From: Paragorgia papillata
Lineage: Eukaryota; Cnidaria; Anthozoa; Scleralcyonacea; Coralliidae
DNA length: 64,000 nt
Direction of reading: 5' to 3'
Assembly: GCA_035771165.1 (NCBI GenBank)
Contig: JAWNZC010000322.1
Location: 5,672,001-5,736,000, forward strand
Under the pieces are notes generated by a model. It saw only the letters and a program-made list of their open reading frames with translations, was not told where the DNA came from and made no database searches. Every line of letters begins with the position of its first letter. Position 1 is the first letter of the stretch. A program made the position numbers and the translations under genes. Below are positions 51,460 to 63,543 of the stretch, piece by piece.

Positions 51460-54400
51460 AACACGTACATTCGTACAATCTAACACGCTCCTGACTACTG
51501 TAAAGTTTATTAATAATCTAAACACGTTCATTTATCTTCCCACCTTCCCACACAGCCGTCACATTTCAAGTCGTGAACAAGCTTCCTGTGTTTTCTGTTT
51601 GTCGATTTTAGCAGAGACAAACGCCTCGCTGTATAGTGGGATACTGCGATAACAACAAACGCAATCCAGAATGTTGGGTGAAGAGGTATTATCCTAAAAT
51701 TTTGGTTCTTAATAAGCGGCCAAATCACCAGATTTCGGCAGAAACTTGGCGTAAGCAAACATTTGTCTAGAATATCCGTATTTTCCGCTTGTTTATCAGC
51801 CTTCAATGCCAATGGTGTCAAATTTTCCAAATAAAATTGCTTCGTTCTTCAAAATAATTATATGTTTAATTCGACAAAAATACAATCAATATGTACGCGT
51901 TGGTTATCAGCGATAATGGTCTAAAATCAAAGAACGAACATACTAGCCCACAGGAAAGTGATCCAAACGACGATTAAAGACGAATTCGACAAAAACCGAA
52001 GCGATATATTATCCTTCTTGCTTCGCAAGTTTCGCCATGATTTAACAAGGATAAATAGGCATGGCCGCGCACTCGCCCCAATGTTTTTTTAACCATTATG
52101 AATAAGCCAAAATAAATCCTGATCTCGGCTTTCGAAGGCGACAATTACTAGATTATTGAGGTTCAAAACGCCACTAAACTGCACATGAAAATAATTTTGG
52201 CTATATTTATGTCTCAGTTTTGTTTTGTTTTCATTAAATCTTTGCGATTATTAAGTACTAAGACACACGAATTTCTATTCATTCTAAAATTCCATACAAA
52301 GTTACAAACAAGATGATATCTATGTTGTTCTCAAGACAAGTTATGTTGTTTTCAGCCAACAATGTTACTGTTGATACATTCCAGTCTAATGCCCTGCCCC
52401 TGAGACCTGAAAGGGCAGAAATCGACTTTTGTATTAATATTTATACAAACTCTGCTATTGGCTGCATCGTTGTCCTTAATATACCAAAAATACAACGTGT
52501 TCACTAACAAGTGTGAAGGTGCGACATTTGCATAAACGATGAACATAAACATCGAACAGACATTTTGGACGACGCGTTTCCAGACACTTTTAATTCTAGA
52601 GATCATGGTCGATCTTATCCACTGATCTCTATATATTAACTGGATTGCTCATCTGGCCCAGTGGAGATGACGAATTTGGAGTACCAATTAGATATGGCCA
52701 CCACGGAAAATTGTATGTTTTCATAGCACGAAAAGAGACGAGAAAATGACACATTAAAAATATTTCTGCCATTGGTATCAAACAAAGATCACTGTAAAAA
52801 CTTTAGAAGCTTAGTTTTTGCATTTGTTGGTGTTATTTAGCAGTAAAACGCGTTTTTTTTGTAGTTTTTTATTCCGCCCGTTAATCGGTAAACTTGCCTA
52901 TATCACAAAACTCGTAAAAAACCAACGAAATCAGTCAATAACAAAGTCTTTACAAAGTATTGAAGTATGTAGTTGACAATTTCGGACTGTATTTGCTTGT
53001 ATTTTCCTTCTGTTTTTCGGTAGTAACAGTAAATTGCCGATCTGAGAATTGTTTTACGGCTTTTCCGACTCCCCCGGTAAACTCTTAACTACTCTTAAGC
53101 CCGCAAAGTACACTGGACCTGGAGTACCAATATGGCCGCCGGTGACTTCAAAATGTTTACTGCTGGCCATAAATGATCTTATCGCATATCGAGTGTCAAT
53201 ACTTCGGATCGGTGCTGAGTGATGCAAACAAGGTTGCCAAGTGTTTATCAGCATGCACGCACATTTTTTACAATACAAAATTATTCACGGCAATGGCAGT
53301 GAAATTTGAAAATTTTAGCTACAGAATTCGGAAATAGATTTGTAAATTAACTAAGCAGAATTAAATAATAATAATGATATTTTTTCACATATTTTTAGTT
53401 TTTCCGACTCTGTAAAAATTGTTCAACGACAACAAATGAGTAATTGACACACAACATTCACTGATTTAGGGTCAATTTTTGTATTCATTTGGCAATAAAT
53501 GTAAAATAAGTTTTATATGAAGCCAAATAGAAAACTCGTATTTTAAATTCTATGGTTCTTTTTATTCCGATTTCTTCTCGAATTCGGCGATTCGATTTGA
53601 TTGGGTTCTATTATCGTTATCAACCTCGATCTGTATAATTTTGTTTGACAACTTTAAATTGACCTATTATCATGTGCTAGTTGGCACAGTACTATTTAGG
53701 ATACGGTAGTTACTAGTCAGTCAAACATCCTAGAGTCCTTGCTGTTAGAAACGTTATGAGGTTGGGTACAAAAAGGTATAAGTCTTCTTAACTTATCAAG
53801 AACATGTTCATGAAGTATATTCTGTAAAGTAATAGTAATTCTTATATCTGCCTGAACATCCAAAGCACTTGAGAGGGGGGTGGGTGGGTTGGACAAGGTT
53901 TTCATACATTTGGGTCTAGTCCGTTTATCAACAAGTTTTTAAAAAATTTTTTAATTATTTTTCATTCCGCAAGTCATTCCGCAACCCATTCCGCATGCCA
54001 TTCCGCAGAGTCATTCCGCCTTTTACATTCACCGAAAGACATTGCATGTAACGCAACTTTCCAAGATGAACTATAGAAGTTAAGATAGGTACGTTTCCTT
54101 CAGTTTCTGTCACTTGGTCTTTTATTTACTTCTGAACGGGGTCTTTGTGCAGGTTTTGCTGCTGACTTTAGCTTTGTAGTTTGCTTTGTGCACTGTGGCA
54201 CTCCTGGATGGGTGCTGCGGCACTCCTGGAAGGGTGCATGAAACTTGTTAGGCTCCACTGACAAAGCTAAATGTACATGGATCTTATTTCTGGTGTTTTC
54301 AAAACCTAAGCAGTCAATTTAAGTTAAACTCTTTCTGGACGGCATCCGATTCTCAGTCTTAAATTTTTTACTCTCGATAGCGCCATACGATTTTACTCGT

Positions 54401-56358
54401 CACAGAGAAAACTCACCGACGGGAAAGGGTTTTAGTACTAGCGGAAAAGTATTTGTTCTAATAAATTAAACACTCATTTTTCGAATCATTTGCCATATTA
54501 TACCATTTAATTTGTTGGGTTTTTTTAGTTTTCCTATCTAATCACAAGATTTAGCAACAGTTTATATTAGTTCAATCAATGGATCGTTTTCACTCACGTG
54601 ATCGGTGGCTGGATTGGGGTGGTGAAACAATACGAAATGCTTGAATAAGAAAGAATAAAGCTAAATTCCCATAGGATAAAGATGGTACACCAATATGGCC
54701 GCCATTTCATATTGTTTTGGTACACCAATATGGCCGCCGTGACGTCAGAGGAAAACGATCTATATTTTGTTAAAAATATCAAAGCCCGGACATTACTTTG
54801 AAAAAGCCCATAACATTGAAGAAATGGAAAACTATTATCACCAATTTATGGTTTTTAAATAGAGCACGAATTTATTCAACAGCTTACTGCATTAATTCGT
54901 CGTACTTTCAGCAATGGTTTAGATAGTGTATAATAACTGATGGTGGCGTGTTCATTTAAGAGGGAAAAACTGCGTGAAATTGCTGTTACTTACAACGAAC
55001 ATTGTCATTGCTTACATCACCCTTCGGTTTATCTCGAAAAGCTGTCTTACTTTTAAAGAATAACAATTAACAACACGTTTTTACTTATTTACGCGAGGCA
55101 CTTAGGTACACTTCAGAGAAAGATAAGTACTGGATTAACTTCTTATCTACTAATCTCAACTGGCATTTGAAGCATTATTTCGTTTGTTTGCAATTCTATA
55201 TGATTGTTATACATTAGCCACTTTACTTTTTGTTAACGGATATGAGCAAGGTGGCGAGCCTTGCTATACCTGCGACTGAGGCCAACTTGGATTTAGTGGG
55301 AGCATATTCCTTCTGGCACGTACAAATGGCTCCTCGTTTATCTTTTTATAGTTTTGGGTCTGACTATTGATTCACCTTCGCAGACTATGATTCACCTGGA
55401 ACTTACGTCTTACGTTACGTTTAATAAACTAACGCGTATCTTTGAAATTTCATGAGGTCATCAGACGTAATTTAAACAAACAAGATTAACGTGCAAGTGC
55501 TCATACATGAAAAACATGTGTATGGTCCTGAAAGCATGGTGATACTACTTTCACGTCTTTTACGGTTCAATACACAGGAAACATTAAATTATGCTAATTG
55601 AATAGGGGAGGGTACGAGGTTGGTATGTCAAGTATTTACTGTTTATTTAGTACAATCAGTTTTTCAGTGTGTATGCGATTTAATTTAAACGTCCTTCACC
55701 TAGATGACTTAAAAAACCTAAAAGGTCTAAACTAATAAGAGCAATGCGCACAAAATAACGGCATCCTCAGCCAGAAATGTTCTATATTCAAAACTTCAAA
55801 GAACATAATTTATATTTGTGCAATAAAAAACAAATAAATTTAGTCACTTCTTTATATGGGCCTTATCAATATCACCATAGAAACGAAGTGGATATTGATC
55901 AAAGCTGCGACCGAAGGCATCACCTTTGCATCATAACATACCAGGGTTTATTCATTTTTATTTTCGGGTTATAAATTGGGAAGTGGTGAGGTTTAGCGTT
56001 AGGCTTAGTTTTATGTATGGTTGAGATTATATTTTTGGTTTGGGATTGAATTAGAATTCATCATTTTTTATAAAATTGGACGCTAAAATGACCGTCATGT
56101 CAGTTTGACAGTTGCTCACCTTCTGAACGTCAGTTTTACGGGCCTCCAGAGCTCCATGCGGTCATCTTTATATTTGCCTTGGTGCATAATTCGCGGACGT
56201 GCATACAACGCGTAATTTGTTTTCCTAATATATTATATGGTTAAAACTTAAAAAACCTTAACACAACCACAAAAATAAGCGGATTGGATATGGCCAAGAA
56301 CAATTAGTGCCTCAAACAGAGTCAGATATAAAACTAAAGTATACAAATGCTGACTTAC
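51460..56358. other. intergenic, little recognisable content
   Basis: A degenerate repeat of CATTCCGCA lies at 53965-54020. A MITE copy lies at 54583-54770 and a decayed TTAA element at about 54330-54430. Otherwise AT-rich sequence with no supportable exon. Confidence 0.4.
54583..54770 (+). repeat. ~185-bp MITE, copy 1
   Basis: GGATCGTTTTCACTCACGTG on the left, with GAAAACGATCTATA at the right, and an interior with 'gaataaagctaaattcccat' and 'acaccaatatggccgcc' twice. The same sequence runs in the opposite orientation at 61940-62097, where it ends in CACGTGAGTGAAAACGATCC. Confidence 0.65.
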
Positions 56359-56367
56359 CAGCTAAGG

Positions 56368-56887
56368 CAACCTCGTACCCAGGGCATTTTGCCTCCACGC
56401 CGGGAGGTCGGCGAAAATGGCCCTGGCTTCGGCTGGTCGGTTCTATAATCTGATTGGCCGGTTTAAGAACTCGATTAATTCAGATAGAGTGTAATTTATT
56501 TATTAAAATTTGAATTGTGATGGATCCACTCTGCAAAGTTTACCCAAAGAATGGAAACGATAGCTTTGGTTAAAGTCAAGAACAACATTAGATATATGTT
56601 TGTTCATGACATTTACATGTATCCTGGATAATCGTGGGAGTATCATGATGAATAATGCTAGCCAGTTGCTTTTATGATAAAGGTTCACATGAGTGAGTTG
56701 GCAGAGCGTTATGATATTTCTCATTTATTATTCATGTATACGTATTATACAAAAACAGAACACAAAGACCACATAAATTTTCTTGCCATAACACCCCAAA
56801 ATCCTGGGTGTCACGTGACCAGCCGATGCCAGGGCCATTTTCGCCGACCTCCCAACGTGGAGGTAAAATGCCCTGGGTACGAGGTTG
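56368..56887. mobile_element. 520-bp MITE with perfect 9-bp target duplication
   Basis: CAGCTAAGG is duplicated at 56359-56367 and 56888-56896. The ends CAACCTCGTACCCAGGGCAT and ATGCCCTGGGTACGAGGTTG are perfectly inverted, and the inverted repeat runs on for about 70 bp through GGAGGTCGGCGAAAATGGCC. A 9-bp duplication with long terminal inverted repeats fits the Mutator superfamily. It has no coding region. Confidence 0.9.
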
Positions 56888-57235
56888 CAGCTAAGGGTCG
56901 TTCACCAATAGACAATAGGTGAAATAACATTTCGTTTCATGTTTTTATTTTAGCAAATGTTTTCAAATCAATTTTTTGCCCCGTTTTTTTTTTTTAATTG
57001 TTAGTTTTTGGGTATAGTTATTTTTTTCAAATATATCCTTTTAAAAAGACTTCTTAAAAGGTTTAAAGTATCATAGTTTCCGTCAACAACAATAACGTCA
57101 ATAACAAGCCTAACGCAAAGGAATGTAATCACGTGAGTGTATGAAGGAATGCAGTCTTTTATACGGCAAGTTTATTTCATATGGTTCTTTAGTTCTTTAT
57201 TATGGCAGCGTTCGACGTTATATCTAATAAAGGAC

Positions 57236-58765
57236 CAATCTCGAGCCCATAGTCACCCCCTTTTTGGTCAGCGGGAGAGCGCGGGGGAGACTCTGGGGAA
57301 ACTGGATTGATTCTCTGTTTTGATTGGCTCATTTAAATTTATTGAATTCATCGATTCAAAACATACAGATTGTAAAATAATGAAAGTCAAATATATTGCT
57401 TAATTCAATAAACATATATATATATTCAAATTTAGACGCCTCGTTTTCATCTCCTCTCTTTGTTTGATATATCTGGGTCTCAGTCACACAAACAAACTTC
57501 ATAGCAAAGTTTAAAATTCGTCTTAAGAATTTCGAACAACATTAATGTCGCAATGAACAAAACAAACCCTGGTGGGATTTGTCGTTATATTTGATGTATA
57601 AATGTGAAACAATTTAAACAACGAAAAAGCATATTTAAGACAATTAAAAAAGGAATCAGCCTTCGCACTCGTATTAAAAGGCTTGTGATCGTCTGATCGA
57701 GGACGATATTGGCGTCGTGAATTGATAGTTTAGTAAGTTTACCTTGGATTTCAAGAACGTTTATGTCAAGTGCCAGCACCAGCAGTGTCAGTCTCTCTCC
57801 GACAATTTTAACGTGCATTTGATCTGCATTTTTAATATGCAGGGTTCTCACAAATATAGTATTTGCGATTTCAAACAAACATAATGAACACAACGCACAT
57901 CCTGCACAGCAGCTGATGCTACGATCATGCGCTTAACAACCGGAACCCCTCATTTCAGGGGTAATTCAATCTCGAGCCCATAGTCACCCCCTTTTTGGTC
58001 AGCGGGAGAGCGCGGGGGAGACTCTGGGGAAACTGGATTGATTCTCTGTTTTGATTGGCTCATTTAAATTTAATGAATTCATCGATTCAAAACATACAGA
58101 TTGTAAAATAATGAAAGTCAAATATATTGCTTAATTCAATAAACATATATATCTTCAAATTTAGACGCCTCATTTACATCTCCTCTCTTTGTTTAATATA
58201 TCTGGGTCTCAGTCACACAAACAAACTTCATAGCAAAAGTTTAAAAGACTTAAGACGAATTTCGAACAACAAATAGTCGCAATGAACGAAACAAACCCTG
58301 GTGGGATTTGTCGTTATATTTGATGTATAAATGTAAAACAATTTAAACAACGAAAAAGCATATTTAAGACAATTAAATAAGGAATCAGCCTTCGCACTCG
58401 TATTAAAAGGCTTGTGATCGTCTGATCGAGGACGATATTGGCGTCGTGAATTGATAGTTTAGTAAGTTTACCTTGGATTTCAAGAACGTTTATGTCAAGT
58501 GCCAGCACCAGCAGTGTCAGTCTTTCTCCGATAATTTTAACGTGCATTTGATCTGCATTTTATGCAGGGTTCTCACAAATATAGTATTTGCGATTTCAAA
58601 CAAATATAATGAACACAACGCACATCCTGCACAGCAGCTGAGGCTACGATCATGCGCTCAACAACCGGAACCCCTCATTTCAGGGGTAATTAAATCCAAT
58701 TTCCCCAGAGTCTCCCCCGCGCTCTCCCGCTGACCAAAAAGGGGGTGACTATGGGCTCGAGATTG
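57236..58765. mobile_element. 1,530-bp Mutator-like element with tandemly duplicated body
   Basis: ATAAAGGAC is duplicated at 57227-57235 and 58766-58774. The ends CAATCTCGAGCCCATAGTCA and its exact inverse extend about 70 bp. The body (about 57310-57960) is repeated directly at about 58040-58690, and the second copy is preceded by another left-end repeat (57967-58040), so the order is left end, body, left end, body, right end. Both bodies carry a minus-strand ORF of identical wording (MHVKI-GERLTLLVLALDIN), at 57893-57585 and 58547-58314. It is non-autonomous. Confidence 0.88.
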
Positions 58766-58774
58766 ATAAAGGAC

Positions 58775-59427
58775 GCAAACACTACCGTGAGAAGTCCACG
58801 ACATATTTACGTCGTGTACATAGTATACAAGGCGTTGACTTGCGATATTTTTTCAACGATCAAAACGCCTTTGTTTACCTCTCCCACGTGATTACATTCC
58901 TTAGCGTTAGGCTTGTTATGACGCGTCGTTATGTTACCGCAAAAGATGGCGACTTGCATTTAACCACATCCTTTGCGCATAGTAAATATTGTTTCTTGTA
59001 CAATTATCGAAAGATAGGTTTTTAAAAAGATGAACTTTGGGAGGAATGAAGTTCTTGCTCACTTAATCCATGCTAGCATGATAGACAATGTCTAGTTATT
59101 ATTTAAGCTGGTTTGAGGTCGCAAAGCATTGTAGTTAAATGTACCGCCGCCATCTTTTTTCGGTACCGTCAATTTTGGTAGTATTGTTATAAGTGAATGC
59201 ATGGTATCGTGGATTATGTACTATTTAATTAAAACACGTGCTACGAGTGTTTTGAATAGCTTAAAATACTCATTAATATTCAATAGACGTTTTGACCAAT
59301 CGAGATGGAAAAAACATGAAAGGTTAGTTCATCCGGGTAAGTAATTACAATGCGTAACATCAAGAATTTTTGTTGACGTGAAATCAGTTTAGTCGTTCAA
59401 GTGCTCCAAAGTGAATAACGATTTAAC
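58775..59427. other. region upstream of the Crypton-like gene
   Basis: It contains two CACGTG boxes (58886, 59236), no TATA box at a fixed distance, and no recognised repeat. It could include the 5' end of the Crypton. Confidence 0.35.
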
Positions 59428-60865
59428 ATGCCTCCAAAGCGGCGGTTCAGGGCTTCAGGCCACCGAAGTCTGAACAGGAAGAAAAACAGATATTGCAAGA
59501 GTGTATATCCCTAAGTCGACACGATGCTCTACAAAGTCGGCTTTCAAACTCTTTTCCGAATGGCAAATTGAACGAGTCAGCAAAGATCCCTGTATAGAGC
59601 AGCGTTCGTTTAAAATTGACATCGACAAAGTGCATGCAGACATTGGATACGAATATCGCCAATATGAGTGCCGAGACGTTAAACTTTTGGCTGACAAAAT
59701 TTGTTCAGGAAGTGGTCAAGCTTAACGGAGAGAGGTATCCGGGGAGAAGTTTGTACATGATTGCTGCGGGTCTTCAACGGCTTTTAGGCGAAAGTGGAAA
59801 CGCTATTCGACTGCTAAATCAAGGCGATGCAAGGTTAGTTAAAAGCGACTATTTTAAAATGACTTGCATTTTGTGGCTTAATAGGATTTATGACTGTGAT
59901 CTGGAGTGATTCGAATGGACGGTTGGCTTTGTAAATCTCATTTTTCTTTCATTTTCAAGGTTCGACAATATTCAGGCGTGCGTTGGATGCATGCAGAGAT
60001 GCGGAAGGCAACCCTAGACGGCGTAGCCATCAAGTCAAAAGTGGAGGATAGAGATGAAATATCAGAAGAAAATGAAGTTGCTTTGTGGAAGAAGGGGCTC
60101 CTGGGCTGTCACTCAGCTAAGTCGTTATTTAGGACAATTTATTTCTATAACGGCAAATTGTTTGGGTTGCGTTCAAAAGAACATAGGAATTCAAATTTCA
60201 GGGTTGACTCGCAATCAGTTACTTATGATGAAAGCGTGTCCAAAACCTATCACGGCGGGTTGAAAGATTTAAAGTACAAGCCGAGAGTAGTGAAACATGT
60301 TTGTTGTGCTGGAAAAGATATTAACCATCAGCCGTGTATTGTAAATTGCTATGCAGTTTATATGGAAAAAATCAAAGAGCTAGCTGGCCATGTAGAGGCA
60401 TTTTATTTCAAGCCAAATGCAAATAGCGAAGTGTTTAAGTTTTGTCAAATGGCTGTAGGTATTAATACACTAAACAAAGTCTTACCCGACTTGTGTAGCG
60501 AAGCTGGGTTGGAACGTAAGACATCACATTGCTTAAGAGTGACTTGTGCTTCAAGGCTATTTCAAAATCAGGTAGACGAAAAATTGATACGCGATAGAAC
60601 AGGCCATCGTTCAAACGCTTTGCTAAGCTATGAGAAATCAAACTTAGAGCAAGAAATCAATGCATGCAGTAGGGTGCTGGGACCACCAGTTTTAAGTGAT
60701 GCAAGTAGTGCTACAACTAGTGCAGTTACCGCTACCGCTACAAGTAGTCCAGGTGAAACAATTAAAGAAAGTTCTTCAAACATTGAAGAAGACCTTGAAT
60801 TGTTAGATTTTGAAATGTCAGATGAGTTGATACGCGAGATCATTTCACCAGATACTAGTAGGTGA
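59428..60865 (+). pseudogene. Crypton-type tyrosine recombinase (DUF3504-like), frameshifted
   Basis: Pieces in three frames reconstruct one protein. They are an N-terminal basic start (MPPKRRFR, 59428), STKSAFKLFSEWQIER (from 59516), then after a shift near 59650 LNFWLTKFVQEVVKLNGERY and SLYMIAAGLQRLLGESGNAI. A short intron follows (59834 to about 59959) and the C-terminal block runs to TGA at 60863. Two further shifts lie in the FRRALDA/EMRKATLDG junction near 59975-59995. The C-terminal frame is open for about 300 codons and keeps the catalytic set: Arg in KLFGLRS, HxxR in HCLRVTCASRLF, GH in RTGHRSN, and Tyr in LLSYEKS. Similar domains occur in ZMYM/QRICH1/KIAA1958-type proteins derived from Cryptons. 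A Ser/Thr-rich and acidic tail follows. AATAAA lies at 60963-60968. Confidence 0.8.
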
Positions 60866-61010
60866 GCAAACGTTATGATGTCGGAGTCAGTGTTCAACAA
60901 TTGTACCTTTAATTTTGGGCAATAATTTGTGTGTAAATACTATTGTTGTGTTCCTGAGTTAAAATAAAATATTGGTGTGTTTTCGTTTGATTTCATATGA
61001 AATGTAAATG

Positions 61011-61061
61011 AACATGAAGCATTATATAATGGCACTGTGCCATTATATAATGCTTCATGTT
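61011..61061. repeat. 51-bp perfect palindrome 3' of the Crypton gene
   Basis: Twenty-five bases on each side of T61036 are exactly complementary (AACATGAAGCATTATATAAT then GGCAC, inverted afterwards). It lies 145 bp after the Crypton stop and 43 bp after its AATAAA. It may be a terminal structure of the element or an independent miniature element. Confidence 0.9.
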
Positions 61062-62780
61062 GATTTGCATTCCATTGTTCTTCTATTGTAACCCACTATT
61101 TCCCTGGGGCCGATTTCAAATCCCTCCCCGGGCTTTAGAAATGTCGAGTGTTTTATTGAGTATAGAAGCCTACTCACGTGTCCAAAGAAGGTCATCCGAT
61201 TGGTCAAAACGTCTATTGAATATTAATGAGTATTTTAATAATGATTAAATGTTCCCGAAAGCCGAGGGAGGGTTTGTAGAAGTCACTTCTTCCCGTGAGT
61301 GAAAGGTGAAAAGAACTTTGAAAAGAGAGTTAAAGAGTACGTGAAACCGTTGAAAGGGAAGCGAATGAAACCAGCAATTTGCGCAGCACTTGTAAAAGGA
61401 CTTCCATAAACCCTCCCATAGAAGCCCACAAGACGTCTGCGAAGGAGGCTAACCCTCCCAAGGCTAGCTTGAGGGGCATTTAATCACAAATAACCCCAAA
61501 TGTCATGCATTTGCTTTGTAATTACATGGTCACTGAGGAAATAGACAAAAGAATGAACACATATACGCAAAGACAAATTATTATTCCTAAATACAGGCCA
61601 AAAAGTCTTGCGTTTACACGATGGGTATAATTTAATCATTAATGACGGATTGGCATCTTACTGTTCTCTTTCAATGAGAATTGAGAAAGCTTTGTGAATA
61701 CTGCTGACCCGAATACTGTGGTCGTATATATCGTGATTACCGTCATCAAACTGTTACGGCACGGGCGTTTACACGATACCAGTTAGTGTTGCGTTTTCAT
61801 TTCATGCCGTCGAGGAACACGTCTTCATTTTGTGTCGTTTTCATGTCATTTTCTCCTGCCCGTATCGTGTAAACGCAAGGCCTAAACAGCATGTTTTTGT
61901 TCCGTTTTCAAATTGCACCCGGCATCGTGTAAAGCAAGATTAAATCTTCTTGGTTTTCAACTGACGTCACGGCAGCCATATTGGTGCACAACCTTTATCC
62001 TATGGGAATTTAACTCTATTCTTATTCAAACATTTCGTAATGTTTCGCCACCTCAACGGGGCCACCGATCACGTGAGTGAAAACGATCCATATAGAGGAT
62101 GAATTCCAACAATCTTGACAGGGTTGGTCAGACCACGGTGTTCACATCACCCTTTTTTGTTTCGTTCCCCGCAGGAACGAAACTGTTACTGTGTTAGCTT
62201 TCCATTGACGTCACAAAAGAAACAAGTGCAGTGTTGTTGGCAGCATAAGCTAAAACCTCGATCTTATCCAATGAAATCAAAATTCCGCATAAAAAATTTA
62301 GTTGGAGGCGTGGTTAAACGCTTAATAATATACATGAAAAAATATCTCGACTGTGATTGGCTGATTCCAGTGCAGTTAATCCCAAACAACAGTGCAGAAT
62401 TGTGTTATCACAGTGCAAAAATCTGTAATCACAGTGCAAAAATCTGTAATCACAGTGCAAAAATCTGTTATCACTAAGAACCAATCAAATTGATTGTACA
62501 GCGGATTTTTCCCGACACGAAAAAAGATGGCGGCCAAGATTCGGCGGTTTGGGGGATAATTTGTTCAAATTTGAAGCTAGTTATGCTTTAATATTGCCAA
62601 GTGAAGTATACCTACAAGAAGACCAGAAGCTTCTTTATGCCTCGAGTAAACTTTTTCAAGTAGTAAAGGAAGCGAAGCGTTTTTTAACAAATAAATATGC
62701 GAGGAGTGGACGGCTAAACACGTACGTTAAAATGTTAATACAGTTGTTTTGAACATTTTTTCATGTATATTATTAATAAG
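61062..62780. other. intergenic with MITE copies and a small tandem repeat
   Basis: About 61605-61882 is a decayed Harbinger-like MITE (CTTGCGTTTACACGAT left, ATCGTGTAAACGCAAGGCC right, followed by TAA). The MITE at 61940-62097 is the inverse of the one at 54583. Positions 62402-62475 contain three 21-bp units of TCACAGTGCAAAAATCTGTAA. The open stretch at 62549-62752 (GDNLFKFEASYALILPSEV, LLYASSKLFQVVKEAKRF) looks coding-like but has no partner exon. Confidence 0.5.
62549..62752 (+). CDS. possible short exon, unknown protein
   Basis: There are 67 open codons after an ATGGCGGCCAAGAT-type start context (62527) in another frame. YLQEDQKLLYASSKLFQVV and AKRFLTNKYARSGRL have a normal amino-acid mix with helix-like spacing. 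A GTACGT donor-like site follows near 62722. I do not recognise the family and the frame could be chance. Confidence 0.2.
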   Translation: MGDNLFKFEASYALILPSEVYLQEDQKLLYASSKLFQVVKEAKRFLTNKYARSGRLNTYVKMLIQLF

Positions 62781-62941
62781 TAATAGCATGGTTTCTCGTG
62801 CAATTTGGAAAAACATGCACTCGTGAGTTTTTCAAATACTTCAAATAGCACTCGTCCTTCGGACTCGTGCTATTTTGACAGTATTTGAAAAACTCACTCG
62901 TGCATGTTTTTTTCCAAATTGCACGAGAAACCATGCTATTA
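62781..62941. repeat. 161-bp palindromic element
   Basis: TAATAGCATGGTTTCTCGTG pairs with CACGAGAAACCATGCTATTA, then CAATTTGGAAAAACATGCA with TGCATGTTTTTTTCCAAATTG, and GAGTTTTTCAAATAC with GTATTTGAAAAACTC, around a GTCCTTCGGAC centre. No target duplication is clear. The minus-strand ORF covering it (62773-63288) is chance. Confidence 0.75.
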
Positions 62942-63543
62942 CCTATACAAAACGAAGTGAAATAATATTGCTGATATAGCATAATTTGCTGAACGACGTA
63001 AAGAATCCCGTGTGAAGTGAATTCTATTACCATACTCCATACCGTGAACAAGCGAATGCCGAGTACTGTAGGAACTTTTCCCTTTTTGAACTCTTCGAAT
63101 TTGCATTCTAACTGCTCGTTATATATGGCAACTGCTGAAAAACCAAACGACTTTAGATTTATTAATATAGATTGAGATTGGGCGAATATAGCATTCCGAA
63201 AGGTCGGTCGAGTTGACCCTAGCGGTCTTGGAAAAGCTACTCGATCACTCAAGTATTTATAGTAATTTTTAATACGCTGTTTGTACACGTCTTTCCAATC
63301 AAATACAACGAATTACACACAGATTGAATTTTAACTTAAATATCGGTGGCATAAATGACCGCTAATGTAGCCGGCTTTCCTAAACAGTGAAATTTTAATA
63401 CTGTATCTACATATAAATAACCGCAACATTTCCGTCGTACTGACGCCACATGTACATTTCTTCTATTCACTTCTGACCTGTATTGGAGGCAAATAAAACG
63501 TTGCCAAAATAATTGCGTTCTCAAGAAAATTGCGAGCAGGTAA

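Noticed and set aside
50798..51652. Open frames of up to 284 codons on both strands
   Set aside because: They exist only because the 9-bp minisatellite unit has no stop codon in several frames; the translations are simple repeats with no domain or splice support.
62773..63288. 171-codon minus-strand ORF
   Set aside because: It covers the 161-bp palindrome and shows no family resemblance; the composition fits chance.
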